DNA of 64,000 nt from Chimonanthus salicifolius. Lineage: Eukaryota; Streptophyta; Magnoliopsida; Laurales; Calycanthaceae. The DNA is taken from positions 33,776,631 to 33,840,630 of the forward strand of contig CM023539.1 in the NCBI GenBank assembly GCA_013350335.1. Direction: 5' to 3'. Made by a program: the position numbers and the translations under genes. This document shows positions 49,340-61,176 of the stretch, piece by piece; the stretch's first letter is position 1, and each line of letters opens with the position of its first letter. Below the pieces are notes generated by a model that searched no databases, had not been told where the DNA came from, and saw only the letters and a list, made by a program, of their open reading frames with translations.

Positions 49340-49830
49340 CAGTTTTTCTGACTGTCCACTACCGACAGGTCGGTGGCACCGATAGGTCGGTGTTCATATT
49401 TATTACTGTTCAACCACCCGACCGTTGCGCATTAAATGCACTCCCAATAGCCTTATTACTTCCCGGTAGACAGTTATGGCACCGAGAGGTCGATCCATAC
49501 GAGTGTCTAGATCTGGGGCAACACCATGCTGACAGTAGTTTCAAGTCAGAAACCTGTGATACCCAGAACAACCTGTTGCCCTTTACCGAGAGGCCGGTCT
49601 TGGTACTCTCGATCGGTCTTGTTACACCAATATGTCTATTTCTTCGAGATCCCTTTTGAGTTCACAGTTCAGAAATCATAAGCCGATGAGTCATCGACCA
49701 TGAGGGGTCATTTAAGTTCATCGCCGAAGGGTCGGTGCATACGAGACTCTTGGTCAGAGGCTTACCTAGAACGACAGTTCTTTGACCACGATGGGTCGAT
49801 CCTATCTCCACCGAGGGGTCGGTGAGACCG
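49340..49830. repeat. array of ACCGAGAGGTCGGTG motifs
   Basis: About ten copies of ACCGANAGGTCGGTG or relatives at irregular spacing in the inner part of family B copy 1, for example ACCGACAGGTCGGTG and ACCGATAGGTCGGTG near 49361 and 49378. These words are not found in copy 2. Confidence 0.65.
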
Positions 49831-50150
49831 ACTGGACGAGCTGACAGTGCACTTAATTTATATTTCCTAGTTCACTTCCAGTTCATTGTCTAGCTTCCTC
49901 TCTTAGGTTTCTGTATGGATTTACCAATTGTTCACTAAGCCAAGAGATAGTCCTCTCTAAGGTGTGGGTACCACCTAAAGTCATCTATGGCCAATTACCT
50001 GCTTTGTGATTGCCATGACGATGAGCTTTGAACCTGGTGGAGCATGATATTCATTCTTGATCATCTTGAGTCTTCAAGTTTCTTAACAAGTGCTTTTTCC
50101 CGAGTCATAGAATTGACAAACATGGACTCGGCAAAGCCGGGACACTAACA

Positions 50151-51352
50151 ACCTCAATTAGTTGTAACTCATTTATTAACCAAACTTTTATTATGTAGCT
50201 TAGTGACAAATAAATATAGAAAAAACTGTTGAATGGTCCATATAGACAAAAACCATTCTAAGATGGTTTAGGAAAGGACATTTAAAATTAGGAAATAAGC
50301 TTTTCTTGTAAGAGTGTAAGTGTATTCCGTACTACATTTTATATTTTTGCATGATGATGATCATCGAGCTTTGTTAAATTTAAAGGAAGTTATTGACCTA
50401 CACTATATTCTAGTTAATAATGATGTTTCTTATGGTTTGGTACTAAGTCCTTCTAGTATGGAAATTCACTAAATTCCCAAAACAATGTAACAAGTCCTTC
50501 AAGTTTGGAACCTTCAAACCATCAAATCCTCCATTGCATATAATAAAACTTTGAGTCTATTGTTGATCCTTTATAACCTAAATAACATATCAAACAAAAT
50601 AATGACCTTCATATTTTAGCATTGTCTAAAGTACAAAATGCATTAAGGGAGATTCGAGGTCATATAGAATGCTTTATTGATCCTTGACCTAGTTTCGACG
50701 TTGCACTTTGAAGATTGGAGTTGATAAGATTTAGCCCACTTCGAAGATTAAGTGATTTATGTATTAGATGTAAATAAATTGCGAGGTGTATCTCATAACT
50801 AAGAAGTAGAGTGAGTTTGGAATATTGACATGTTAGCTTCGAGATTGCTCGAAAACTTTGTGGACGTATTGACATCTCATTGGTGAGTCATGCAGTTGTG
50901 AAGTCAGAGAATCGAATTTGTCATAACTGTTCTGTGTTATTAAATATGTGATTCTCCGAATCTCCTAACATAACTGTGAGGTTATGGATCTACAACGAAA
51001 GACATTTTCATCTAGAACTCTGCTACATGGTTGTACGAAGCATTGACCTAAAATCATATTTTTTTAGATACTCTCACATAAATTTTTTATTTTTGAGGAA
51101 ATTTCATAAAAAGATTCCAAAAATATGTATGAGATAGATGAAATACAACTTTAAATGAAATAATTCAATTTGTACCTTCACCATAATCCCAAAAACAATA
51201 ATTCCATGATAAGCTTTATGTGTACGAAAGAGTGGTTGTGTTAGTAGTTCTTGTGTTGTTATTATTAGAAAATGAGAGGAACAACAAAATTATTGTTATT
51301 AACTATCTTTGAAACATATCTCATGATCCTAACAATCTAACTGACTTAGATT
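50151..51352. other. intergenic between two family B copies
   Basis: AT-rich, no gene seen. The beginning resumes the ATTTATTAA/CAACC-rich DNA present left of 45268, as expected if family B copy 1 was inserted there. Confidence 0.4.
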
Positions 51353-51549
51353 TTGCTATCGTGCAAAACAACTACAACAGTAAGTGGGCCAAAGACATGG
51401 TGCTCAGGTCTTTCTTGGTTTCAATCTGAGATTGGAGCAGAAGGAGCACTACGCAAGTTGTACCAGCTCGCCGGAGATTCTTATCTAGCAGATAAATCCA
51501 TGACAGTCGTCGAAGATCGAGCAGGCCTGCTCGTTCTGGCCATGATAAA

Positions 51550-53319
51550 TGAAAGTTCCCGGTGTGCTAGAACATGAGTCAAGATTGACCCTAGAGGGGG
51601 AGGGGGGTGAATAGAGCAATCACCAATTTTAGTAGGTCTTTAAAAATTTCTTGATTAATCAAATGATTTGCAGTGGACTAATTGGATTAATCAAGTGTGT
51701 GATAAGAATGTGCCAATAAAAGAACAATCACACAATAAGCTCTAACACCTTAAGACCAATTTATAGTGGTTCGGTTAACTAACTTATATCCACTATTGGA
51801 CTCATCTATCCTTGGACTATCTCAAATTCACTAAGTGAGGAATTACACCCACACTAATAGATTAGGACTTCCACCTAACCAATTGATTAGAAATTTCACC
51901 CAACTCCTATCCCTCTATTTTTTATAGTGGTTCAAGCCCCTTACTTTAATCCACTTCAAAATGATGATGAATTAAAAGTTAAATCAAACTAAGAAGCAAC
52001 TTGTCTTTTGTTAGCTCAACCTTTTAGATGATTTGCTTCTTGAAGATTCCTTCCCAATGTGATGTTGTCCTATGACGTAGATGCGCCGAGTATGGGCAAT
52101 CACAATGCTTGGGTAAGGTCTCTAGGATTTAAGATTTGCCAATAATTATCCTAGATCTATTTTTTTCTCTCTTTTTCTCTAATCACAATCAAGATGATTG
52201 GATTTCAAATGATTCTTCTAAGTAATGTACATAAAGAGGAGGTGGGATCTCTAGAAATGCCTTGGATTTTCCTCACAAGAGTGTCCAACCAAAACACAAT
52301 AGGGTTTGGTGTTTAAATAGGCAAACAAGACAATTCGGACTTTACAACGGATGATCAGTCGTGAGGTGGCGATCAGTTGTGTGGCAAATATAGCCGTTGG
52401 GCTCTAACGGTAACATCATGGACACGGACGATTGATCATCCTTACATGATTGGTCGTGCGGTAGCCATCCAATTGGCCCGAGGCTATCCTATTTTGACAG
52501 TATTGTCAAATAGACCTCAACAAAATCCAAGGTGATGGGTCTTGTGCTCGATGTGTTTCTGCCCTGTCCTGGCGATAGGTCGTGCAACCGACTGGTCCTT
52601 CTATACCACACGAAGGGTTGCTGCTAGACGAAAGGATCGTCCTAAGCTTGACTGTATTTTTCAATGGGTATCTGACCCAAGCTCCAGGCGATTGATCGTG
52701 TGGGAGATTGGTCGCCACAATTCCTAGATGAAGGATCATTTGCACGATCAGATGTCCGAGGTATGACTGTGAATAACAATCCAGATTTGTTTAAACCCAT
52801 GGTGATTGATTGTATACACAATTGGATCAGCTCTACCTCAACAATGCATCGCCTTCACGAATGCATCGTCCTGAGATCAGACGTGTTTGACAGTCCATTC
52901 CTTCCAAAACCCTTTGTATACCACACGATGGGTCGTATGACCACGATTAGTCGTCTGTTGTCATTAACGAAAGATCGCCGACACAATGTGTCGTCCCTGA
53001 TAGCGTGTTTATATTTCCAAATTGGGTTCCAATTCGTTCTATTGGTGTGTCAACCAATCACTAGGCTTCTTATGATTATCCAGATGTGAGATCTAAGCCT
53101 AGGCAAGGGCATCCTAAGATGTTGGGTTCCACCTAGAGTAATCTATGGCCAATTTACCTTTGTGATTGACGTACACTTTGGTGATATTTGATTTTCCTCT
53201 TGATCTTTAGTCTTCACCACCACTTGAGTCTTGTATTCTTGCTTCAATCTTCCGAAACAATGTTTCACCTAAGTCATGGAATTGACATATAGGTGACTTG
53301 GCAAGCCGGGATACTAATA
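51550..53319 (-). mobile_element. solo LTR, family B copy 2
   Basis: 1770 bp flanked by a perfect 5-bp target duplication ATAAA (51545-51549 and 53320-53324). On the minus strand it starts TATTAGTATCCCGGC and ends ACTTTCA. It shares both ends and several interior blocks with family B copy 1. No coding sequence or internal domain. Confidence 0.78.
52345..53005. repeat. array of CGATTGATCGTGYG motifs
   Basis: Fifteen or more relatives of GATTGATCGTGTGG in both orientations at irregular spacing (52350, 52430, 52460, 52570, 52688, 52800, 52925 and others). It occupies the same relative place in the LTR as the different motif array of copy 1. Confidence 0.65.
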
Positions 53320-53502
53320 ATAAATCTGCCACCATGGGACAAAGAGAGATTGCTGCTCGAAAAGAGTGGAGAACAAAATGCTTATAGGGAGAGAAGTGTC
53401 ATGTTTTCCCATCGCCAGAAACTTACAACGTCTGATATTTTTTACTGGAGTAATCTGTCAAAGAGTATTGTGTTGTTTCTCAAAATCCTTTTGGGAGATT
53501 AG

Positions 53503-54519
53503 ATTTGGTACCAAACAGAGAGATTGAATAGTGCTATGCAATCTGCTAGAGAGATTCTACAGCTCTGCCGTTAAATCTGATCTTCTATAAGCGGCTTGGG
53601 TGTTTTTTTTTTTTAAACCAATCTGCAGTCGTTTCTTGCTGTAAGTGCTGCTTGCAGTGGTGTGTGCCTTCCCTCAGATCTGAACAATTTTCTTTTTTTT
53701 GAGAAACACCAAAAAACACGAGAGAAAACTTTTGGCATTTCTCTCTCCAAACTGATCTGCCTGGATCAATTCTTTGCTAAGGTGTTGGCTGCCCTTGGAT
53801 GCGTCTCTGCACTGTTGCCCCCTTGCGTTTTGGTTGTGAAATTTGCTGTGATTTCTGCTGCACTGCTCTTGGAAACCCCAAGATGCCAATAGTCTGCGCA
53901 TGACCTGTTTCTCTATACAACACCTAAAAACATAGCAGAGATGTTTTTGTTTGAGGTGCAGCCCCTCATATGTGTATTTCACTCTAGATTCAACTAAGTT
54001 TCATTTAGATCTGATGAATGGAAGTATGGAGTTTAAGAGAGGTTCTGTTGAAAATGGGGGATGTCTGGAAGAATGTTTTGTGAGTAATTCAGAAAATAAG
54101 TTTCATATTCTAGATTTGTTCTAGAAAATGGAGTATATGGAAGAAGAATGGGTCAGAACGGATGATCTTTTTTATGGTAAGCATGTTTTTTGTGAAGCTG
54201 TCGGTCTGGGCAAACATCCACCTTGGCTTGGTGGAAACTTAGATGATCTATTGGCTAGCTTCCTCATTGCTGATTGCATGTCTGGAGATCAATCCAAGGT
54301 TTTTTATGGTTTTTGTACTTAAAGCATTTTGGCATTGGAAGATGCAGGTATCATTTTTATTTGAACTCTATCCATTATGTTACTCTAAACTTTATCAATT
54401 ATATTACTCGCATTTTTACATCTTTTGAATCTTTGCTCTCCTCCCAAGGCTTTAGAGCTACAGGAGCCTCAAGATCCTACCCAGCCTGATCATTCCCAAC
54501 AAAATTGCAACGAAAATGC
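53503..54519. other. segment upstream of the mariner transposase
   Basis: Contains an open frame 54128-54322 (MEYMEEEWVRTDDLFYGKHV...) that could be a 5' exon of the transposase gene or of an unrelated gene. I find no family match. The left mariner end was not found. Confidence 0.3.
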
Positions 54520-55752
54520 AACTTTGGCAGTGAAAAAAAAAAAGAGCTAGGATATGAACAGAGACAAGCTGTTTTTGAATTTTTACTCAAGCAAAGCCAA
54601 GATGGACGTCGCAGGCATGGTTCAGTAACAATTGTAGCTGAGCATTTCAATATTTCGAAACGAATTGTGGGTCGAATTTGGAGCAAAGCCAGGCAGTCAA
54701 TGGCATCAGGCCAATTGGTGACGAATGGTGGTTCAGGCAAAAAGAGACGTGTCAGGAGAGGGAAAAAAAAGACATCAATCTGAAGCGTGTAGCTGAAATT
54801 CCTTTGAAAAATGAACTAATATTAAATCCTTCACGGGTGCCATGGATGTTTCCAAATCAACGTTACATAGACGTGCAAAAGATGGATTGATTAAGCCTCA
54901 CACCAATGCGATCAAGCCGGGTTTGAAGCAAGTAAGCAAGGAATAACGATTTCGTTTTCGCTTGTCCATGATAGATTCCAATATGGGCTGCATACCGAGA
55001 TTTAAGAAAATGTTCGATTATGTCCACATTGACGAAAAATGGTTCTATATGACGAAAACAACCGAAAGAAGAGGTGGATCCAGAATGATCTTGCCAAAGC
55101 AAACATTTTGTCATGAAGGTGATGTTCTTGGCTGTAGTTGTGAGATCTAGACTAGATTATTTGGGAAAGTTCATCTTTGATGGAAAAATCAGAATTTTTT
55201 CTTTTGTGAAAAGAGTTCTTGCCAAATGTGCAGTAAAAATCGTCCTGCGTGAACTTTAGAAACGAAACCCATCAACGCGGCCACCCAAGACATGTCACGG
55301 GTCTTCTTAATTGAGAAAGTGCTTCCTGTTATTCGCGAAAAATGGTCGGATGGAAACCGTATCCGATTATCTTACAGCAGGACAATGCAAAACCTCATAT
55401 TCTTCCCAAGGTCAAAGAGTTCTTAGGGGCAACGTTGAAGGATGGGTTTGACATTCGATTGACTTGCCAACCTCCAAATAGTCCAGATATGAAGGTATTG
55501 GACCTGGGATTTTTCCGAGCAATCCAATCTCTTCAATATCAGGAGGCACCAACGACAATTGATGAGTTAATGTCAGGCGTCGTTAAAGCCTTTAACGAGC
55601 TTCATCCACAAAAGCTCAATAATGTTTTTCTAACTTTGCAGCAATGCATGGTTCAAACGATGAAAGTCGGAGGTGGAAATAATTACAGAATGCCGCATAT
55701 GGGAAAGTCAAAGCTTATAAAAAAAGGTTGTATTCCTATCACGTTAGAATGA
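54520..55752 (+). pseudogene. mariner-like transposase, DD39D
   Basis: The N-terminal helix-turn-helix region has KKKELGYEQRQAVFEFLLKQ and GSVTIVAEHFNISKRIVGRI. After a frameshift near 54775 come SKSTLHRRAKDGLIKPHTNA and LSMIDSNMG. The catalytic Asp residues are in VHIDEKWFYM (about 55025), ILQQDNAKPH (about 55380) and VLDLGFFRAIQSL (about 55500). The last two are separated by 39 residues, the DD39D signature of plant mariner-like elements. Several stops and frameshifts lie between 54783 and 55340, so it is inactive. The last block (55342-55752) is open to the natural end. Confidence 0.85.
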
Positions 55753-57522
55753 GATTTGAAGCTTATTTAGTAGGTTAAAACTTTGATTTAATGTGAAAGT
55801 ATAGTCTAGATCAAATGTTACCTGTGGTTCTTCTTCAATTTCTTTAACCACCGGTAGCATATGAAGAGAAACAAAGGAAAGAAGACAACTCTATAAAAAT
55901 AGCACAGAAGAAAAAATGACTGGTTTAAGTGTAATAGAAGCAGAGTACCAAATAGAGGGATTGAATTCCTGCAATTGGTGTTGTTTGAACCTCTTGCGCT
56001 CTTTTCAACAAACAAGAAGTTCTGAAGCTTTGGAAGACAGAGATCAAGAGATAGACAGGTGTTCCCTGCTTAAACTTAGACTGATATCTCTCAAACATCA
56101 GTTTTAAGATAAACATCAGTTTTAAGCAAAGTAACCTGGGTACTTTGCTTGAATATTTTGATTGGGTGATGGAGAAAATAATGCAGCCAGTGTATGCATT
56201 GTAGTTCAGATACAATTCTTCCCCTATTTCTTCTTATGAAGTCTGTATGCAGCAACACTAGACTAGCTCATGGGTTGTTTATGCATGTTTACCACTTAGT
56301 TGGATCAGTCATGCTATGGAGTAGCACTTTCTGGTCAGTTGTAGTGAATTGGAGTTAGAAATGAATTTGCAGTATACATGGTCTATTTGCAGAAATCTGG
56401 ATGTAATTTTTTACAGATAGAGAAGCAACGTAATGTAGTCCATTCTTTCTGTTTGTAAAGCAGAAATATTCTAGTAGCAACATTATGTTTGTTGGATTAT
56501 TTCTAATAGTAGAAGGTCTTGGAGAATCAAATTGTATGCAATCTCTAATGCTTCAATCTGTTGCATTACCATCTAGGTAGAAATGATCCTGGAAGCAAAT
56601 GTTCTCAAACATGTTCTAGAAGTGATTAAGCAGTTCAGTAAGCAAAACTCTTTGCAGCATCTTCCTGAAGAAGTTGTTCCTTGATGCTCATCTTGTTTTT
56701 TTTCTTTTACCTATTTTCTGTGTGAGTTTGTAAGATGGAGTATTAGACTGTTTTTCAGTATGAAAGGTGCTGTTTGTTTTTGGTATTTGTTTCAGGCAGA
56801 AAGATGTTGCCTTGTCCCTTGTATTTTCCCAATTTTCTAGGTCTGTATTGCAACGTTGGAAGGTTTTCCTATTCTTTAAATGAATAAAAAAAATGCTTAT
56901 CATTAAAAAAAAAACCAAACGAGACAACCAGTTGGTAATGAGTTGAGAGAAGAAAACAATGTTATTCTTAGCAGAGTGAAGTTCAACAAGCTTTTGAATA
57001 TTAGTGTCCTTGAGACAAATACTGCTGGGTGTTGAGGTCAAAAGATTTTGATGAGAGACTTGATGGTGCGATGATAAGCATAGTAAAACTAGCAGTTGGC
57101 GAAGGTAACTGTTGTTGGTGGTAGAACCAATGATAGGCATAGCAAAATCAGCAGCACGGTCCATCTGGTGAAGGGGAATATCCAATCTGATTAAAAGTTG
57201 TAAGATCTTCTGAGTGAATGTAAGAAAGGATATGGAAAGAGTGATAAACTTAGTACAATATATCTTCCTCCTAGTTTGTATGTCCTTTACAACGTGATCC
57301 TCTCTCCACGTGTTGTAGAAGAACAGAGATCTATCCATTTTTTGTGTGACAGATCAGAGAGATCTCGACAGTCACAAAGGAATGCAGTTTGCTGTTTGCA
57401 AGGGTGGCCGAGGTGTTGCCAGCACGTGGATCAGGTCTGTGGATTTGAGAGAGAGGGGTGGCACAGAGCACCTATGATCATTGCCGTGTATAGAGCGCCA
57501 AAAAATTGCAATTAGCATGGAC
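55753..57522. other. segment downstream of the mariner transposase, no gene seen
   Basis: AT-rich. The longest open frame (56688-57338, minus) has no recognisable motif. Probably the 3' non-coding part of the mariner element. Confidence 0.4.
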
Positions 57523-57616
57523 AAAATTGGGACAGTCATATGAAAATACATATCAGACAACTATTTTGGGATAGTTCAAAAATACATATCAAACAACTAA
57601 ATTGGGACAAAGGGAG
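57523..57616. repeat. mariner/Stowaway-type right end
   Basis: Ends TTGGGACAAAGGGAG followed by TA, the inverted form of the CTCCCTTTGTCCCAA start of plant mariner and Stowaway elements. It holds two copies of an ATACATATCARACAACTA word. It may be the right terminus of the element carrying the transposase, or a separate MITE end. Confidence 0.55.
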
Positions 57617-57618
57617 TA

Positions 57619-58311
57619 TATTTTAATATATCTTAACCCCCTTCTCAAATTGTAGAGGGTCCATCACTTGAGCTTGAACTTATTTAACTTGATGATCAAA
57701 CGGTCATATGATGCCATATGAAAGAGAAAAATCATATTAACTATAGATGCGATGGAGCATAGTACATAATAAGACCAATGTGTCACATTTGATTTAATGG
57801 CAAAAAAGTAAAAGGAGGCAGAGATTGACATTTTGGCACGGAAGATCAACAGAACCGGATGATCTCAACGGCTCGAACCACGATAGAGAATAGATGTAGA
57901 CACATCTAAGGCAGAATCCTGATGAAGTAGACAAAATATTTAAATCATTGTTATAACGATTAGATCCAATAGTCAGATGACCAAACTAAGCCACAAATGG
58001 ACAATCAATAGCACTAGTGGTGGTGGTGATGTCGATGAAAACTATGGTAGGATGATGGCAGTAGTGATGACGAACCATCTAAACCAATGATGGGGGACAC
58101 ATAGAACATAACCTAACAAAAATAATTAAAAGAAAACACGATAAAATAGACTAGGATATACACAATTATATGGGCAGTTCTGCTAAGAGTTTGGCAAATA
58201 GTGGACACAATTGTGACATAGGCGTGGGCAAGTGCGGACTGTTGAAATTAATGCATAAGTTGACTTGGTCTTATGTTGAGTCATAGTTTGTTTTGTGAGT
58301 CATCCTATAAT
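57619..58311. other. intergenic, no gene seen
   Basis: No supportable feature in the ~690 bp before copia element 2. Confidence 0.4.
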
Positions 58312-58877
58312 TGTAATACTTCATCATAATATCAGAGTTTATTGATTGAGAATCAATCGTACATTAATTCATCATTAAACTTAATGCTCGACATACCCGA
58401 ACAACATAACCAGAAGATCTGAATCGATTAATACTTGAAACACTGATCAATCTTAATGCAGAAATCATTAACGTAATAATTATAAGACATACCTGGATCC
58501 ATTGATGAAGAATAGTGAGATCTGATCTTCCCTTTAATATGTCAATACTTCCTGAGGTCCAAAAACATGAGAAAACACCCACCTTGTAGTTTCTGCCTCT
58601 TCCCTCCTTAATGCCCTCTCCCAATTTCGTGAATAGTATTTTTAGACACTAGGATTGCCTTAAGTTGATGGATAATTATAGAGAGAGACCCTTTTATAGG
58701 CAGAGGGAGACCCTTAAGGCAATTAGAACTTTACATTCCTACTTCCCATCAAAATAGGAAACTAACGCTCTTTAGAACTCTCCTAAAATAGACCTTCCTT
58801 ATTTAAACACAGTTTCCCTGATTTAATATCCTTTATGTGGCGCCCCAAATTTAATATGGGTAATGTTTAGTTTTACA
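58312..58877 (-). repeat. 3' LTR of copia element 2
   Basis: 566 bp, plus strand TGTAATACTTC to AGTTTTACA. Flank ATAAT at 58307-58311 should be the target duplication; its partner is outside the window. Confidence 0.88.
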
Positions 58878-59284
58878 TCCTCCCACTTCGCCCACATTTA
58901 TACTTCATGGGATTTAAAACATGTATATCATAAGGTGTACACGTAAACTGTATTTAACAACATAATGCGGTCAACATCATAATGCTAACACTAAACAAAC
59001 CACAAGTGCAAGCAATGGCGGTTGCACATCATCTTATCCCGACATGATCTCTTCCAATACTACAACACAAGTGACCTACCTAGCATAGCCATTAAATGAG
59101 AGATTTTTCATAATGGTCCACATATGTGTCATAACATAATGACTATTCCTGTTAGTGTTAAAATAAACACACATAATGTATATACATAAATAATAAACAG
59201 GAACAATAATCAGAAACGCATATATGAGTACTCAAATGTCAAATATTGCACATTCATTCATAATGCACTCCAAAAGACATAATT

Positions 59285-60271
59285 TCATCATAATAGATTA
59301 CGTTCAAGACCCATTCTATTGGTATATTCCTTAAAGGTCTTTATAGGTAATCCCTTCGTCAACGGATCTGCCACCATAAGTAAAGTACTAATGTGCTCAA
59401 TAGACACCGTCTGTTTCTGAACTTCTTCTATCACGACAAAGTACTTCAATTCCATGTGTTTTGATCCATTCGAATACTTTTCGTTCTTAGAGAAGAATAC
59501 TGCTGAAGAATTATCACTGTAATTTCTCAGCGGCTTGCCAATGCTGTCGACAATTTCAAGTCCTAAGATAAAGTTCTGCAGTCACATTCCTTGAACAGTG
59601 GCCTCATAGCATGCCACAAATTCTACTTCCATTGTTGATGTTGCAGTGATAGATTGTTTGACACTTTTCCATGATATTGCTCTGCCAACCATAAGGAACA
59701 AATAATCAAACATTGACTTTCTGCTATCAATGTAACCACCAAAAGCCAAATCTGAGTAGCCAATGATCTCGAGATTATCGAACCTCTTAAACGTAAGCAT
59801 GAAGTCTTTAGTACCCCGTAAATACCTCATTACTTTCTTTGCAGTTTTCCAGTGATCCATTCCAGAGTTGCTCTGGTATCTCCCCAACATACAAACAACA
59901 AAACTAATATCGAGTTTGGTGCAGGTCTGGGCATACATCAGGCTACCTACAGCTGAGGCATAAGGAATTCCCTTCATTTGTTTCTTTTCAAGTTCATTAT
60001 GCGGACATTGATTTAAGATAAATTTATCTCTCTTCTGAATAGGGGCATCTTGATATGAACAATTTTGCATACCGAATCTCTCTAATATTCTTTCTATGTA
60101 CCATTTTTGAGACAGCCCTAACACACCACGTGTTCTGTCCTTCATGTATATACACCGATCAACGGTGTTTTCTTTAAAAGCGAAGGAGGTAATGGTATTA
60201 TTGAACTTAAGGTACCATTGCCTGGAGGCTTGCTTAAGGCCATAAATTGATTTCTTTAATTTGCATGCCAT
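59285..60271 (-). pseudogene. copia 2 RT C-terminus and RNase H
   Basis: Starts MACKLKKSIYGLKQASRQWY, one frame off the upstream RT. CIYMKDRTRGVLGLSQKWYI joins pieces that in intact copia RT lie on either side of the catalytic YVDD segment, so an in-frame deletion of roughly 50 residues removed it. RNase H follows with GYSDLAFGGYID and TSTMEVEFVACYEA, then a TGA at 59582 where Trp is expected. The frame stays readable through DNSSAVFFSKNEKY to about 59285. Confidence 0.85.
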
Positions 60272-61125
60272 ATGTTTTTACCCTCTATGGAGAATCTTTT
60301 AGGTTGTTCCATATACACTTCTTCATCTAAACTACCATTAAAAAATGCAGTTTTAATATCCATTTCGTGAAGCTCCAAATCATAAAGAGCCACCAAAGCC
60401 ATAATGATTCTGAAAGAGTCCTTTTTGGATATAGGAAAGAAGGTCTCTTCATAATCAATGCCATCTTTCTGAGTAAACCCTTTACCTACAAGTCTTGCTT
60501 TATATCGTTCGATATTGCCCTTAGAGTCTTGTTTCGTCTTAAAGATCCACTTACATCCAACTTTCTTGCATCCCTGAGGCAATTCTACTAGATCCCAGAC
60601 TTCATTCTGAGCCATGGACTTTAGCTCATCTTTCATGGTGTCTAACCACTTACTAGAATCATCACATTCTATGGCTTCTTCATAAGTGACCGGATCCTTA
60701 ATAGCCTCTAAATCATATTCCAATTCTTGTAGATATACCACGTAGTCATCCGAAATAGCATGTCTCGTTTGTCTTTCAGACCTTCTTAATGCTATTTCTT
60801 GTGGTTGTTCCACAATTGGTTCATTATTGGTAATGGTTTTGTCATGGACTGATTCATCATTCATGTGTTGTTCATCACGTTGTTCAGTAACATTAGGGAC
60901 AACAATTTTTGCAGTTAGGGGTATAGGGATTTGTACCCTTACTTCTTGCACACCGATGTTTCTCATTATATCACTCCCACTAACCTTACCATTTTCAATA
61001 AATTTAGTGTTACTGGTTTTCATAATTCTCATACTATGGTTCGGACAATAAAACTTGTACCCCTTGGACTTCTCAGGACAACCTAAAGTAACCACTAATT
61101 GTCCGTTCATCAAGTTTTCTTTCAT
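60256..61125 (-). pseudogene. copia 2 integrase C-terminus and RT N-terminus
   Basis: Open for 289 codons. KGYKFYCPNHSMRIM is the end of the integrase region. RRSERQTR, SSKWLDTMKDELKSMAQNEV, GCKWIFKTKQDSKGNIERYK and HEMDIKTAFFNGSLDEEVYM are the first RT blocks with their catalytic Asp. It ends by frameshift at WHAN. Confidence 0.85.
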
Positions 61126-61176
61126 GTGGATTATAAATTCTTACTTCTGCAGGACAACCGCATATATGCAGGTGTC

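Larger units (their letters stand above)
45268..50150 (-). mobile_element. LTR family B copy 1, split by a family A LTR
   Basis: On the minus strand it starts TGTTAGTGTCCCGGC. Its outer parts are colinear with the copy at 51550-53319: GCTAGAACA...GATTGACC then a G-rich run, CTCTAACACC, TAGTGGTTC, AATTCACTAAGTG, and near the other end CACCTAAAGTCATCTATGGCC. Removing the inserted 3.16-kb LTR leaves about 1.7 kb. No coding sequence, so a solo LTR is likely. The lower border is approximate. Confidence 0.65.
51353..53502 (+). pseudogene. open reading frame split by a solo LTR
   Basis: The left part, from the ATG at 51353 (MLSCKTTTTVSGPKTWCSGL), stays open to the target duplication. Dropping the LTR and one ATAAA copy keeps the frame open through NLPPWDKERLLLEKSGEQ to TAG at 53502, about 124 codons in total. 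A CTTAG acceptor-like site lies just upstream near 51345, so the left part may be an internal exon. I do not recognise the protein. Confidence 0.4.

Noticed and set aside
53325..53345. GGGACAAAGAGAG as a mariner terminus
   Set aside because: It has the same orientation as the right end at 57616 rather than the inverted one, and it is part of the split reading frame.
56688..57338. 216-codon minus-strand frame
   Set aside because: No recognisable domain, AT-driven composition, not joined to any neighbour; could not be tied to copia or mariner.
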